Part shown: positions 14,981-22,021 of the stretch, piece by piece | Layout of the letters: each line of letters starts with the position of its first letter | Numbering within the stretch: the first letter of the stretch is position 1 | Source: SCTD01 sp038256525 | GTDB lineage: Bacteria > Actinomycetota > Actinomycetes > Mycobacteriales > SCTD01 | Direction: 5' to 3' | DNA length: 27,468 bases | Assembly: GCA_038256525.1 (NCBI GenBank) | Contig: JBBSKF010000030.1 | Coordinates: forward strand, 1-27,468 | Notes under the pieces: model-generated | Database searches by the model: none | Told to the model about the DNA's origin: nothing | What the model saw: only the letters and a program-made list of their open reading frames with translations | Translations under genes and position numbers: made by a program

Positions 14981-15271
14981 TCAGGCGGACTCGGCGGCCC
15001 GCTTGCGCAGCAGCCGACGGCGCTGCAGCTCGTTCATCCCGCCCCAGATGCCGTGCGGCTCCTGGGCCGTCAACGCGTAGTCCAGACACTCGGTCTGCAC
15101 CTTGCAGGCACCGCACAACGCCCGAGCGGCGCCCTCGCGCTCGTCCTTCTCCAACTTGCGCTCGAAGTGCGGAGGCGGGAAGAAGTAGACCGCGTTCTTC
15201 TGGCGGCACTGCGCATCCACGCGCCAACCAGGCGCGGTCAGCCGGTCGACGGCAAGTCGGGGAGTGTGCAT
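14981..15271 (-). CDS. WhiB-family iron-sulfur regulator (first of two)
   Basis: A 96-residue WhiB-like protein. The four cluster cysteines are Cys22, Cys53, Cys56 and Cys62 (C-X30-C-X2-C-X5-C), followed by the turn GIWGG (74-78) and the basic tail RRRLLRKRAAE. Wbl proteins bind a redox- or NO-sensitive [4Fe-4S] cluster and partner the principal sigma factor. The insert FFPPPHFERKLEKDERE before the second Cys is longer than in WhiB1. I cannot assign it to a numbered subgroup with confidence. The ATG at 15271 has GGAG about 9 nt upstream. It has its own 150-nt divergent intergenic region with the ArsA-like pair, containing a possible Crp site. Confidence 0.93.
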   Translation of the reverse strand: MHTPRLAVDRLTAPGWRVDAQCRQKNAVYFFPPPHFERKLEKDEREGAARALCGACKVQTECLDYALTAQEPHGIWGGMNELQRRRLLRKRAAESA

Positions 15272-15300
15272 CGAGCGTTCTCCATCCGGTCCGACGCGGT

Positions 15301-15316
15301 AGTGGTCCGCGTCACA
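15301..15316. promoter_or_regulatory. Possible Crp/GlxR site upstream of whiB
   Basis: AGTGGTCCGCGTCACA matches the TGTGA-N6-TCACA consensus at 8 of 10 defined positions and keeps the GTG-N8-CAC core. It lies 30-45 nt before the whiB ATG, and crp is about 2.7 kb away. In M. tuberculosis Crp regulates whiB1, so a link is plausible. A single 8/10 match in GC-rich DNA is weak evidence. Confidence 0.28.
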
Positions 15317-15385
15317 TAGCCACAGTTCGCCATACCGGAGCACGTTCCTGCTGCATTTCTCGGAAGTTTCGGTGAGGGGGCTGCT

Positions 15386-15401
15386 CCGGGCGATTGCCCG
15401 G
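15386..15401. repeat. Palindrome upstream of the bagA-like promoter
   Basis: CCGGGC (15386-15391) and GCCCGG (15396-15401) form a perfect 6-bp stem with a GATT loop. It ends 8 nt before the -10 box TACCCT, so it covers the position where the -35 element would be. Both flanking genes point away from it, so it is not a terminator. It could be an operator for the ATPase genes. Confidence 0.4.
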
Positions 15402-15409
15402 CCCGCACT

Positions 15410-15415
15410 TACCCT
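15410..15415 (+). promoter_or_regulatory. Predicted leaderless -10 box of the first ArsA-like gene (TACCCT)
   Basis: TACCCT is followed by 6 nt and the GTG at 15422. No Shine-Dalgarno is present, so transcription probably starts at the first base of the coding sequence. Confidence 0.5.
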
Positions 15416-15421
15416 CGACGC

Positions 15422-16411
15422 GTGGCGGACTTCCCGGACGTGCGGCTGCACGTGGTGACCGGCAAGGGCGGCACCGGCAAGACCACTGTCGCCGCCGCGC
15501 TCGCGCTGGCGCTGGCCGGCGGGGGCAGACGGGTCCTGCTCGCCGAGGTCGAGGGCAGGCAGGGCATCGCGCAGCTGTTCGACTGCCCGCCGCTCGCCTA
15601 TGAGGAGCGCAAGGTTGCCGTGGCCCCCGGCGGCGGCGACGTCTTCGCCTTGTCGATCGATCCCGAGGACGCGCTGCTCGACTACCTCCACATGTTCTAC
15701 AAGCTGTCCCGCACCGGCGTCGCCGCACGCGCGCTCCGGCGCATGGGCGCCATCGAGTTCGCCACCACCGTCGCGCCGGGTCTTCGCGACGTGCTGCTGA
15801 CCGGCAAGGTGAAGGAGGCGGTGGTCCGGCGGGACCGAAAGAGCCTTGCCGTGTACGACGCGGTCGTGCTCGACGCACCGCCGACCGGCCGCATCGCCCG
15901 CTTCCTCAACATCACCTCGGAGGTGGGCGGACTGGCGAAGGTCGGGCCGATCAAGACCCAGTCAGACAGCGTCATGGCTGTGCTGCGCTCACCGCAGACG
16001 GCGGTCCACCTCTGCACGCTGCTCGAGGAGATGCCGGTTCAGGAGACGATCGACGGTGTCCGGGATCTCGGGTCGCTGGGACTGCCCGTCGGCGGTGTCG
16101 TCGTCAACGCGGTGCGCGCTCCGCTGCTGCACCCGGCCGACCTGCGGGCCGCCGAGACCGGGAGCCTGGATGTCGGCGCCCTGGTCGCCGGGCTCGAGAA
16201 GGCCGGGCTCGACGCGCCCGACACCCTCATCGCGACCCTGGTCGCCGAGGCGACCGACCACGCGACGAGGGTGGCGCTGGAGGAGCGCGGGCGGGATGCC
16301 CTGGGCGAGCTGCACCTGCCGTCGTACGAGCTGCCGCTGCTGTCCGAGGCCGTCGACCTGTCCAGCCTGTACGAGTTGGCGGGGCTGCTTCGGGAACAGG
16401 GGATGGCGTGA
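15422..16411 (+). CDS. ArsA/Get3-like ATPase, first of a pair (BagA/Rv3679 type)
   Basis: A 329-residue ATPase of the ArsA/Get3 family with the deviant Walker A GKGGTGKTT (residues 14-22, including the intermonomer Lys15) and a switch II VLDAPPTGR. It corresponds to Rv3679 (BagA), which pairs with Rv3680 (BagB) in M. tuberculosis. The family drives membrane-protein targeting (Get3) or arsenite export (ArsA). The bacterial pair is linked to envelope and metabolic stress, and its client is unknown. No ArsB pump or arsenic regulator is nearby, which argues against arsenite export. The GTG start at 15422 is probably leaderless. The stop overlaps the start of the second ATPase (GTGA). Confidence 0.88.
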   Translation: MADFPDVRLHVVTGKGGTGKTTVAAALALALAGGGRRVLLAEVEGRQGIAQLFDCPPLAYEERKVAVAPGGGDVFALSIDPEDALLDYLHMFYKLSRTGVAARALRRMGAIEFATTVAPGLRDVLLTGKVKEAVVRRDRKSLAVYDAVVLDAPPTGRIARFLNITSEVGGLAKVGPIKTQSDSVMAVLRSPQTAVHLCTLLEEMPVQETIDGVRDLGSLGLPVGGVVVNAVRAPLLHPADLRAAETGSLDVGALVAGLEKAGLDAPDTLIATLVAEATDHATRVALEERGRDALGELHLPSYELPLLSEAVDLSSLYELAGLLREQGMA

Positions 16412-17547
16412 ACGCGCCGATGGGGGGGCCAGAGCCGTTCGACATCGACGCCACCCTCGACAGCGCGGCCATCCTGGTCTGCACCGGCGCCGGCGGCGTC
16501 GGCAAGACGACGACCGCGGCCGCGCTCGCGCTGCGCGCAGCCGAGCGGGGGCGCCGTACCGTCGTGCTCACGATCGACCCGGCCAAGCGGCTCGCGCAGT
16601 CGATGGGCCTGTCCGAGCTCGACAACACGCCCCGCCGGGTGGCCGGGACCGACACCTCCGGCGGCGGCAGCCTCGACGCGATGATGCTCGACATGAAGCG
16701 GACCTTCGACGAGATCGTCCTCACCCACGCCGAGCCGGGCAAGGCGGAGGCAATCTTCGCGAACCCGTTCTACCAGGCGCTGTCATCCTCCTTCGCCGGC
16801 ACGCAGGAGTACATGGCGATGGAGAAGCTCGGTCAGCTCCAGGCGACCGGCGACTACGACCTCGTGGTCGTGGACACCCCGCCGACCCGCTCGGCCCTTG
16901 ACTTCCTGGACGCTCCCGAGCGGATGACGACCTTCCTCGACGGCCGCATGATCCGCCTCCTGCTGGCCCCGGCCAAGGCAGGCGGCAAGGCCTACCTGCG
17001 GGTCGTGAGCGCCGGGTTCACCGTCTTCACCGGAGTCCTCACCAAGATCATCGGGGCGGGGGTGCTGCAGGACGTCTCGCAGTTCGTCGGGGCCCTCGAG
17101 ACCATGTTCGGCGGGTTCCGGGAGCGGGCGCAGACGACGTACGACCTGCTCAAGGCCCCCGGCACGGCCTTCGTGGTGGTGGCGGCGCCCGAGCGCGACG
17201 CGCTGCGCGAGGCGTCCTACTTCGTCGAGCGGCTGGCCGAGGAGTCGATGCCGCTCGCGGGGTTGGTCGTCAACCGGGTCCACCGATCAGCGGGCGAGTC
17301 CCTGTCGGCGGAGCGCTCGCACGTCGCCGCCCAGGCTCTCGAGGAGGCCGGTGGTCACGAGCTCGCGGCCGCCGTGCTGCGCCTGCACGCCGACCGGGTT
17401 GCGCTGTCGAGCCGTGAGAGGCGTCTCCAGGAGCGCTTCACCGGCGCCCACCCGGGGGCGCGAGTCGTCGAGGTCGCCGCCCTGCCCGGCGACGTCCACG
17501 ACCTCGCCGGGCTGCGCGCGGTCGGTGTGGACCTCGCCGGCGGCTGA
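16408..17547 (+). CDS. ArsA/Get3-like ATPase, second of a pair (BagB/Rv3680 type)
   Basis: A 379-residue partner ATPase. It has Walker A GAGGVGKTT (residues 27-35), the ArsA-type TIDPAKRLAQSMG segment, switch II VDTPPTRSALDFLDAP, and a central hydrophobic region rich in Met, Phe and Leu (about 175-235). That region is where Get3 family members build a client-binding groove; this is inference from the family. The Walker A position 28 is Ala where the first ATPase has the signature Lys15, so the two subunits are not equivalent. The GTG start overlaps the stop of the first gene, so a heteromeric complex is likely. A hairpin directly after the stop ends the operon. Confidence 0.9.
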   Translation: MNAPMGGPEPFDIDATLDSAAILVCTGAGGVGKTTTAAALALRAAERGRRTVVLTIDPAKRLAQSMGLSELDNTPRRVAGTDTSGGGSLDAMMLDMKRTFDEIVLTHAEPGKAEAIFANPFYQALSSSFAGTQEYMAMEKLGQLQATGDYDLVVVDTPPTRSALDFLDAPERMTTFLDGRMIRLLLAPAKAGGKAYLRVVSAGFTVFTGVLTKIIGAGVLQDVSQFVGALETMFGGFRERAQTTYDLLKAPGTAFVVVAAPERDALREASYFVERLAEESMPLAGLVVNRVHRSAGESLSAERSHVAAQALEEAGGHELAAAVLRLHADRVALSSRERRLQERFTGAHPGARVVEVAALPGDVHDLAGLRAVGVDLAGG

Positions 17548-17567
17548 CCCGTCCATCAGCGGACGGG
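17548..17567. terminator. Hairpin between convergent ATPase and wblA-type genes
   Basis: CCCGTCC (17548-17554) pairs with GGACGGG (17561-17567) across a 6-nt loop. It begins on the base after the ATPase stop and lies 11 nt from the stop of the convergent WhiB gene, so it can end transcripts from both sides. No T-run. Confidence 0.6.
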
Positions 17568-17578
17568 CTGGCGGGCGG

Positions 17579-17875
17579 TCAGCCGGTGGCCGCGTGCGCG
17601 GCGCGCGCCTGCCGCAGGAGCAGGGCCCACGACCGCACGTCCGGCCGGCGGCGCAGCAGCGCGCGGCGCTCCCGCTCGGTCATCCCGCCCCAGACGCCGA
17701 ACTCCACCCGGTTGTCCAGGGCGTCGGACAGGCACTCCGTACGCACTGGGCAGTTGACACAGACCGCTTTCGCGCGGTTCTGCGCAGCCCCGGTCACGAA
17801 CAGCTCGTCCGGGTCGGCAGTGCGGCAAGCAGAGCGGGTGACCCAGGCCTGGGGCTCGGTGAGATCGACGGTCAT
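17579..17875 (-). CDS. wblA: WhiB-family regulator, WblA/WhiB4 type
   Basis: A 98-residue WhiB-like protein with cluster cysteines Cys17, Cys39, Cys42 and Cys48, the turn GVWGG (60-64) and the tail MTERERRALLRRRPDVRSW. The position between the ArsA-like pair and the PonA2-type PBP is that of WhiB4 (Rv3681c) in M. tuberculosis and WblA (SCO3579) in Streptomyces. These are redox-sensing regulators; WblA controls the switch from aerial growth to sporulation and antibiotic production in Streptomyces, and WhiB4 controls redox balance in mycobacteria. The ATG at 17875 has AGGA about 6 nt upstream. The frame is open much further upstream, through the PBP gene, but only as a shadow. Confidence 0.92.
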   Translation of the reverse strand: MTVDLTEPQAWVTRSACRTADPDELFVTGAAQNRAKAVCVNCPVRTECLSDALDNRVEFGVWGGMTERERRALLRRRPDVRSWALLLRQARAAHAATG

Positions 17876-17921
17876 CGGGGGTCCTGACGTGAGGGGCGCG
17901 CCGGGAGGGGCCGGCCCGTCC

Positions 17922-17927
17922 ACCGTA
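17922..17927 (-). promoter_or_regulatory. Possible -10 box of the wblA-type gene (TACGGT)
   Basis: TACGGT on the minus strand would start transcription near 17915, giving a leader of about 40 nt that includes the AGGA ribosome site. The -35 region (TGCCGC, 17950-17945) is poor. The inverted repeat 17955-17986 lies just upstream. Confidence 0.3.
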
Positions 17928-17954
17928 GGAAGCCCTGCGCCGTAGCGGCAGAAC

Positions 17955-17986
17955 CCGAAAGGCCCATTTTTGCGTAGTCCTTTCGG
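17955..17986. repeat. Perfect 8-bp inverted repeat in the wblA/ponA2 divergent region
   Basis: CCGAAAGG (17955-17962) and CCTTTCGG (17979-17986) are perfect reverse complements separated by 16 nt that include an unusual T-run (17967-17971). Both neighbouring genes point away from it, so it is not a terminator. Its place upstream of the wblA-type gene fits an operator. Confidence 0.5.
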
Positions 17987-18052
17987 ACCGCACCGCATGG
18001 GCAGGCCGCTGCGCCACCTGCTGATCTGCCAGGCCCTGACGATCACTGGCCG

Positions 18053-18058
18053 TACGCT
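18053..18058 (+). promoter_or_regulatory. Predicted leaderless -10 box of ponA2 (TACGCT)
   Basis: TACGCT is followed by 6 nt and the GTG at 18065. No ribosome-binding site is seen, so the mRNA probably begins at the start codon. Confidence 0.5.
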
Positions 18059-18064
18059 GGCGAC

Positions 18065-20515
18065 GTGTCTCGTCGTCGACCGGCCCCCATCCGCCTGGGC
18101 TACGCGCTCATCGCCAGTGTGCTCACCGGGCTGCTGCTCGCAGCGGTCGCCCTGCCGGTGGTCGGTGGCCTCGGGCTGACCGCCAAGGCGGGAGCCGAGG
18201 AGTTCCTCGTGCTGCCCGTCGAGCTCACGACCCCGCCGCTGGCGCAGCGCACCCGGATCCTCGCGGCCGACGGCAAGACGGTGCTGGCCATCCTCTACCG
18301 GCAGAACCGCGTCAACGCGCCGTTGCAGGACGTCCCGGAGCTCGCGCGCAAGGCCGTCATCGCCACCGAGGACGCCCGGTTCTACGCCCACAAGGGGGTC
18401 GACTACAAGGGGACGCTGCGCGCGGCGGTGGAGAACGCGCAGGCCGGTGGGGTCAGCCAGGGTGGCTCGACACTGACCCAGCAGTACGTCAAGAACGCGC
18501 TCCTGCAGGCAGCCCGGGGCAGCAAGGAGGACCAGGAGCGGGCCCGCGAGCTCACCCTGGACCGCAAGCTCAAGGAGGCCCGCTACGCGCTGGCCATCGA
18601 GAAGGAGCTCACCAAGGACCAGATCCTCGAGCGCTATCTGAACATCGCCTACTACGGCAACGGCGTCTACGGCATGGGTACGGCTGCGAGCTTCTACTTC
18701 AACAAGCCCGTCCAGCAGCTCACCCTTGCCGAGGGGGCGCTGCTGGCCGGCCTCGTGCAGACACCCAGCCGCTTCGACCCGGTCAAGGCGATGAGCGACC
18801 CGGTGGTGATGGAGACCCTGCTGGCGCGGCGCGACATCGTGCTCAACCGGATGCGTGACGTCGGCTTCATCACCGAGCCGCAGCGCGCCGAGGCGTCGGC
18901 CGAACGCGGACTGCCGGACAAGCCGCTGTTCGCCATCCAGCCGGTCGTCAGCGGCTGCGAGAACCCCGAGGTCGCCGCGCCGTTCTTCTGCGACTACGTC
19001 CGTCGCGCCCTCGAGGACACCGACCTCGGCAAGGCCCTCGGCAACACCCGTGAGGAGCGACAGGACAAGCTGCTCGCCGGCGGGCTCACCATCGTCACGA
19101 CCCTGGACCCGCGCATCCAGGAAGCGGCTCAGAAGGCCGCTGAGGACGCGGTGCCGATTGACGACGCGTTCGGCGCGGGGGCGGTCGTCGACATCGTCGA
19201 GCCGGGCACCGGGCACGTCAAGGCCATGGCGCTGAACCGCCGTTACAGCGAGCAGGACCTGCCCGGGCACACGAAGGTCAACCTGGCGATCGGCGGCTCC
19301 AGCGGCTTCCAGGGCGGGTCGACCTTCAAGCCCTTCGTGCTGGCCGAGGCGCTCAAGCAGGGCATCCCGCTGAGCTTCACGCTCTACGCCCCGCAGACCT
19401 ACACCTCCAAGGTCTTCAAGGACTTCGTCAACGGCCGGGCCGGGCCCTACAGCCCGTCCAACGCCGGCGACTCGCAGGCCGGCCGGTTCAACCTCGAGAC
19501 CGCAACGCACACCTCGGTCAACACCTACTACGTGCAGCTCGAGGAGCGGGTCGGCGTCGAGCCGGCGGCGGCTCTCGCCGAAACACTGGGGGTGAAGCAG
19601 TTCAAGGACGGCGTCCCCTCGGCCCCGCTCCTACGCGGCGGGGCGTTCGTGCTGGGCGCCAACGAGGTGAGCCCGCTCGACATGGCCGCCGCCTACGCGA
19701 CGTTCGCCGCCCGCGGTCTCTACTGCCCACCTCGTCCGGTGACCCAGGTCCTGGACTCCCGCGGCGAGCAGATCGAGCTCGGCGGCCCGAAGTGCGCGCA
19801 GGTGCTGGAGCAGCCCGTCGCCGACACGGTCAACTCCGTGCTGACCGGCATCATCGACGGGGACACCCGCGGCCGGACCGGTCGCGGTGCCTCGATCGGC
19901 CGGCCGGCAGCCGGCAAGACGGGCAGCACCAACGGGTCGAAGGCGGCCTGGTTCGTCGGCTACACCCCGCAGCTCGCGACGGCCGTGTGGCTCGGCGATC
20001 CGGGCGCGCCCGGGCGCGAGGTCCAGGACATGAGGTCGGTACGGATCAACGGGCGCTTCTACCCGCAGGTCTTCGGTGGCACGATCCCGGCCACCATCTG
20101 GCAGCGGGCGATGAGCGAGGCGATGACCGGCCTGCCCGTTGTCAACTTCCCCAAGCCCGGGCGTGCGGCCTCGGACGGCAAGAACGTCGCCGTTCCCGAT
20201 GTCCGCGGTCTGTCACAGGACGAGGCCGAGGCGACGCTGATCTCCGCGGGATTCGCGGTGCGCAAGGGCGGGCGGGTCTCGGCCGCCCCGGTGCCGGCGG
20301 GCGACGCCGCCTACACCTCGCCCCGAGCCGGCCGCAGCGTGCCCTTCGGGACATCGGTGACGTTGTTCATCTCCACCGGCCGACGCGCTGCGGCCTCCCC
20401 CCCACCCCCGAGCCGGGATCGGTCGGTCGCGCCGGACGAGCCGGCGGTGCCACCTGCAGGCAGCGTCCCCGGGGACACCAAACCTCGAGGGAACGGACGC
20501 GCGGGCAGGGACTGA
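18065..20515 (+). CDS. ponA2: Class A penicillin-binding protein with a PASTA domain, PonA2 type
   Basis: An 816-residue bifunctional peptidoglycan synthase. It has a short cytoplasmic start, one membrane helix (about residues 11-35), a GT51 glycosyltransferase with catalytic Glu102 in ATEDARFYAHKG and GGSTLTQQYVKN (133-144), and a transpeptidase with Ser419-X-X-Lys422 (GSTFK), Ser484-X-Asn486 (TSVNT) and Lys618-Thr-Gly (GKTGST). A single PASTA domain (NVAVPDVRGLSQDEAEATL, from about 707) and a Pro/Arg-rich disordered tail follow. It acts outside the membrane, polymerising and cross-linking peptidoglycan. Position and domain order match Rv3682 (PonA2), which matters in stress and non-replicating states of mycobacteria. 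The start is a probably leaderless GTG. Confidence 0.94.
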   Translation: MSRRRPAPIRLGYALIASVLTGLLLAAVALPVVGGLGLTAKAGAEEFLVLPVELTTPPLAQRTRILAADGKTVLAILYRQNRVNAPLQDVPELARKAVIATEDARFYAHKGVDYKGTLRAAVENAQAGGVSQGGSTLTQQYVKNALLQAARGSKEDQERARELTLDRKLKEARYALAIEKELTKDQILERYLNIAYYGNGVYGMGTAASFYFNKPVQQLTLAEGALLAGLVQTPSRFDPVKAMSDPVVMETLLARRDIVLNRMRDVGFITEPQRAEASAERGLPDKPLFAIQPVVSGCENPEVAAPFFCDYVRRALEDTDLGKALGNTREERQDKLLAGGLTIVTTLDPRIQEAAQKAAEDAVPIDDAFGAGAVVDIVEPGTGHVKAMALNRRYSEQDLPGHTKVNLAIGGSSGFQGGSTFKPFVLAEALKQGIPLSFTLYAPQTYTSKVFKDFVNGRAGPYSPSNAGDSQAGRFNLETATHTSVNTYYVQLEERVGVEPAAALAETLGVKQFKDGVPSAPLLRGGAFVLGANEVSPLDMAAAYATFAARGLYCPPRPVTQVLDSRGEQIELGGPKCAQVLEQPVADTVNSVLTGIIDGDTRGRTGRGASIGRPAAGKTGSTNGSKAAWFVGYTPQLATAVWLGDPGAPGREVQDMRSVRINGRFYPQVFGGTIPATIWQRAMSEAMTGLPVVNFPKPGRAASDGKNVAVPDVRGLSQDEAEATLISAGFAVRKGGRVSAAPVPAGDAAYTSPRAGRSVPFGTSVTLFISTGRRAAASPPPPSRDRSVAPDEPAVPPAGSVPGDTKPRGNGRAGRD

Positions 20516-20525
20516 GCGGGACAGT

Positions 20526-20981
20526 TCAGCCGGACAGCGCGGCGCGGACCGTCGCGGCCACCCGGCCACCCTCGGCGCGACCGGCGACGGTCGGACCGAC
20601 CGCCTTCATCACGGTCCCCATGGCCTGCGGCCCGCTGGCGCCGGTCTCGGCGATCGCCTGGGCGACCAGCGCCTCGAGCTCCTCGTCGGTGAGCGGCGCG
20701 GGCAGGTAGCCGTTCAGGACCTCCTGCTCGGCCAGCTCCCGGTCGGCGCGATCGGCCGCCCCGCCCGCCCGGAAGGCCTCTGCCGCCTCACGCCGCTTCT
20801 TGGACTCGCGCGCCAGCACGGCGAGCTCCTGCTCGTCGGACAGCGCTCGGGCCGCCTTGCCGGCGACCTCCTCGTTGCCGATCGCGGTCAGCGCCATCCG
20901 CAGCGTCGCGGTGCGCAGCTCGTCGCGCGCCTTCATCGAGGCAGTGAGGTCGACCCGGAGCAGGTCCTTCAGCGCACCCAT
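20526..20981 (-). CDS. GatB/YqeY-domain protein
   Basis: A 151-residue helical protein of the YqeY family, with MKARDELRTATLRMALTAI (residues 16-34), the central EQEVLNGYLPAPLTDEEL (85-102) and a Gly/Ala-rich C-terminus (MGTVMKAVGPTVAGRAEG). The domain is shared with the C-terminus of the tRNA amidotransferase subunit GatB, where it contacts tRNA; the free-standing protein's role is unsettled. Length is the usual 147-152. The ATG at 20981 has TAGGTT 7 nt upstream on a 23-nt divergent gap, implying a leaderless mRNA. It is convergent with the PBP gene (10 nt between stops). The frame is open upstream but only as a shadow of the phosphoesterase gene. Confidence 0.9.
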   Translation of the reverse strand: MGALKDLLRVDLTASMKARDELRTATLRMALTAIGNEEVAGKAARALSDEQELAVLARESKKRREAAEAFRAGGAADRADRELAEQEVLNGYLPAPLTDEELEALVAQAIAETGASGPQAMGTVMKAVGPTVAGRAEGGRVAATVRAALSG

Positions 20982-20988
20982 GGACGTC

Positions 20989-20994
20989 AACCTA
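20989..20994 (-). promoter_or_regulatory. Predicted leaderless -10 box of the yqeY-like gene (TAGGTT)
   Basis: TAGGTT on the minus strand is followed by 7 nt and the ATG at 20981. Its first two bases pair with the first two bases of the plus-strand box at 20993-20998, so the two divergent -10 elements overlap by 2 bp. Confidence 0.5.
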
Positions 20995-20998
20995 GTCT
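20993..20998 (+). promoter_or_regulatory. Predicted leaderless -10 box of the phosphoesterase gene (TAGTCT)
   Basis: TAGTCT is followed by 6 nt and the GTG at 21005. Any -35 element for it would lie at about 20970-20976, inside the first codons of the divergent yqeY-like gene. Confidence 0.5.
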
Positions 20999-21004
20999 GA
21001 CCGG

Positions 21005-21892
21005 GTGCGCCCGTGGCCGCTGCTCCCGCTCGGCGCCGCCGCCGCCTGGCCGTTCGTCGAGCCGCACCTGCCGGTTCTTCGCCGGGTGAGCGTCCCGGCG
21101 CTTGCGCCCGGCGCCGAGCCGATCCGGCTGCTCCACCTCTCCGACCTGCACCTGCTGAGCCGGCACCGCCGGCGCGCGGCGTGGGTCCGCGCGCTGGCCC
21201 GGCTCCGGCCCGACCTGGTCGTGTCGACGGGGGACCACTGGTCCGGGGCCGCGGCGCAGGAGCTGCTGACCTCGACCTTCGCGGCGCTGACCATGGGCGG
21301 GACCCCGGCTGTCTTCGTCGCCGGCAACAACGACCGCTTCCGGCCACGTCCGCCCTCGCCGTGGGGCTACCTGCGGGGGCGCGGCAGGCCGGTGCGGCGG
21401 CGAGCGGACCTGCCCTGGGAGGCAGCGGTCGCGGCGCTCGAACGCGTCGGGTGGACCGATCTGACCCAGCGGCGGCTGACGGTGGAGGTGGCGGGTCGCG
21501 CAGTCACCGTCACCGGCACCGACGACGCGCATCTGCGCCGGGACCGCTACGACGAGGTCGCCGGTCCGGTCGAGGGGCTCGGGCTCGGCGTGACGCACAC
21601 CCCGGCCAGCCGGCTGCTGCACGGCTTCGCCGCGGACGGGCACGCCCTGGTGCTCGCCGGCCATACCCACGGCGGCCAGCTCCGCGTCCCGGGCATGGGA
21701 GCGCTGGTGACCAACTGCGACCTCGCACGGTCGCGCGCCCGAGGCCTGTCACGGCTGGAGACCGGTGGCGTGACCGGCGGCTGGTTGCACGTGAGTGCGG
21801 GGCTGGGCACCTCCCCGTACGCCCCCGTCCGCCTCTGCTGCCGACCCGAGGCCACCCTGATCGAACTCGTGGCGGCCACCGGCGTCCGCTAG
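21005..21892 (+). CDS. Metallophosphoesterase, calcineurin-like
   Basis: A 295-residue calcineurin-like phosphoesterase in the position of Rv3683. Metal ligands are Asp47 and His49 in LSDLHL, Asp77 in STGDH, Asn108/Asn109 in GNNDR, His198 in VTHTP, and His220/His222 in GHTHGGQ. The third motif reads GNND rather than GNH(D/E), which I believe is usual in this subgroup. A hydrophobic start (residues 4-18) may act as a membrane anchor, as in YkuE-like enzymes, but it is short. Substrate unknown. The GTG at 21005 is probably leaderless. The stop codon overlaps a possible tRNA promoter. Confidence 0.88.
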   Translation: MRPWPLLPLGAAAAWPFVEPHLPVLRRVSVPALAPGAEPIRLLHLSDLHLLSRHRRRAAWVRALARLRPDLVVSTGDHWSGAAAQELLTSTFAALTMGGTPAVFVAGNNDRFRPRPPSPWGYLRGRGRPVRRRADLPWEAAVAALERVGWTDLTQRRLTVEVAGRAVTVTGTDDAHLRRDRYDEVAGPVEGLGLGVTHTPASRLLHGFAADGHALVLAGHTHGGQLRVPGMGALVTNCDLARSRARGLSRLETGGVTGGWLHVSAGLGTSPYAPVRLCCRPEATLIELVAATGVR

Positions 21893-21895
21893 GCT
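21890..21895 (+). promoter_or_regulatory. Possible -10 box of the tRNA gene (TAGGCT), overlapping a stop codon
   Basis: TAGGCT begins with the TAG stop of the phosphoesterase gene. It would start transcription near 21902, about 10 nt before the mature tRNA 5' end. The -35 region is not convincing. The tRNA could also be read from the upstream gene. Confidence 0.35.
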
Positions 21896-21911
21896 GGCGG
21901 ACGCACGGATC

Positions 21912-21986
<75 letters not shown>

Positions 21987-22021
21987 ACGGCTCTCCACCC
22001 CGGTGGGGACGGCGGTCCCGG

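Noticed and set aside
15422..17547. Arsenite-resistance operon
   Set aside because: There is no ArsB/Acr3, ArsR, ArsC or ArsD gene, and the pair sits in the conserved WhiB-PonA2 neighbourhood.
17579..19510. Apparent 643-codon frame including the WblA-type protein
   Set aside because: Only the last 98 codons match a family; the rest is the complement of ponA2. The ATG at 17875 with AGGA is the start.
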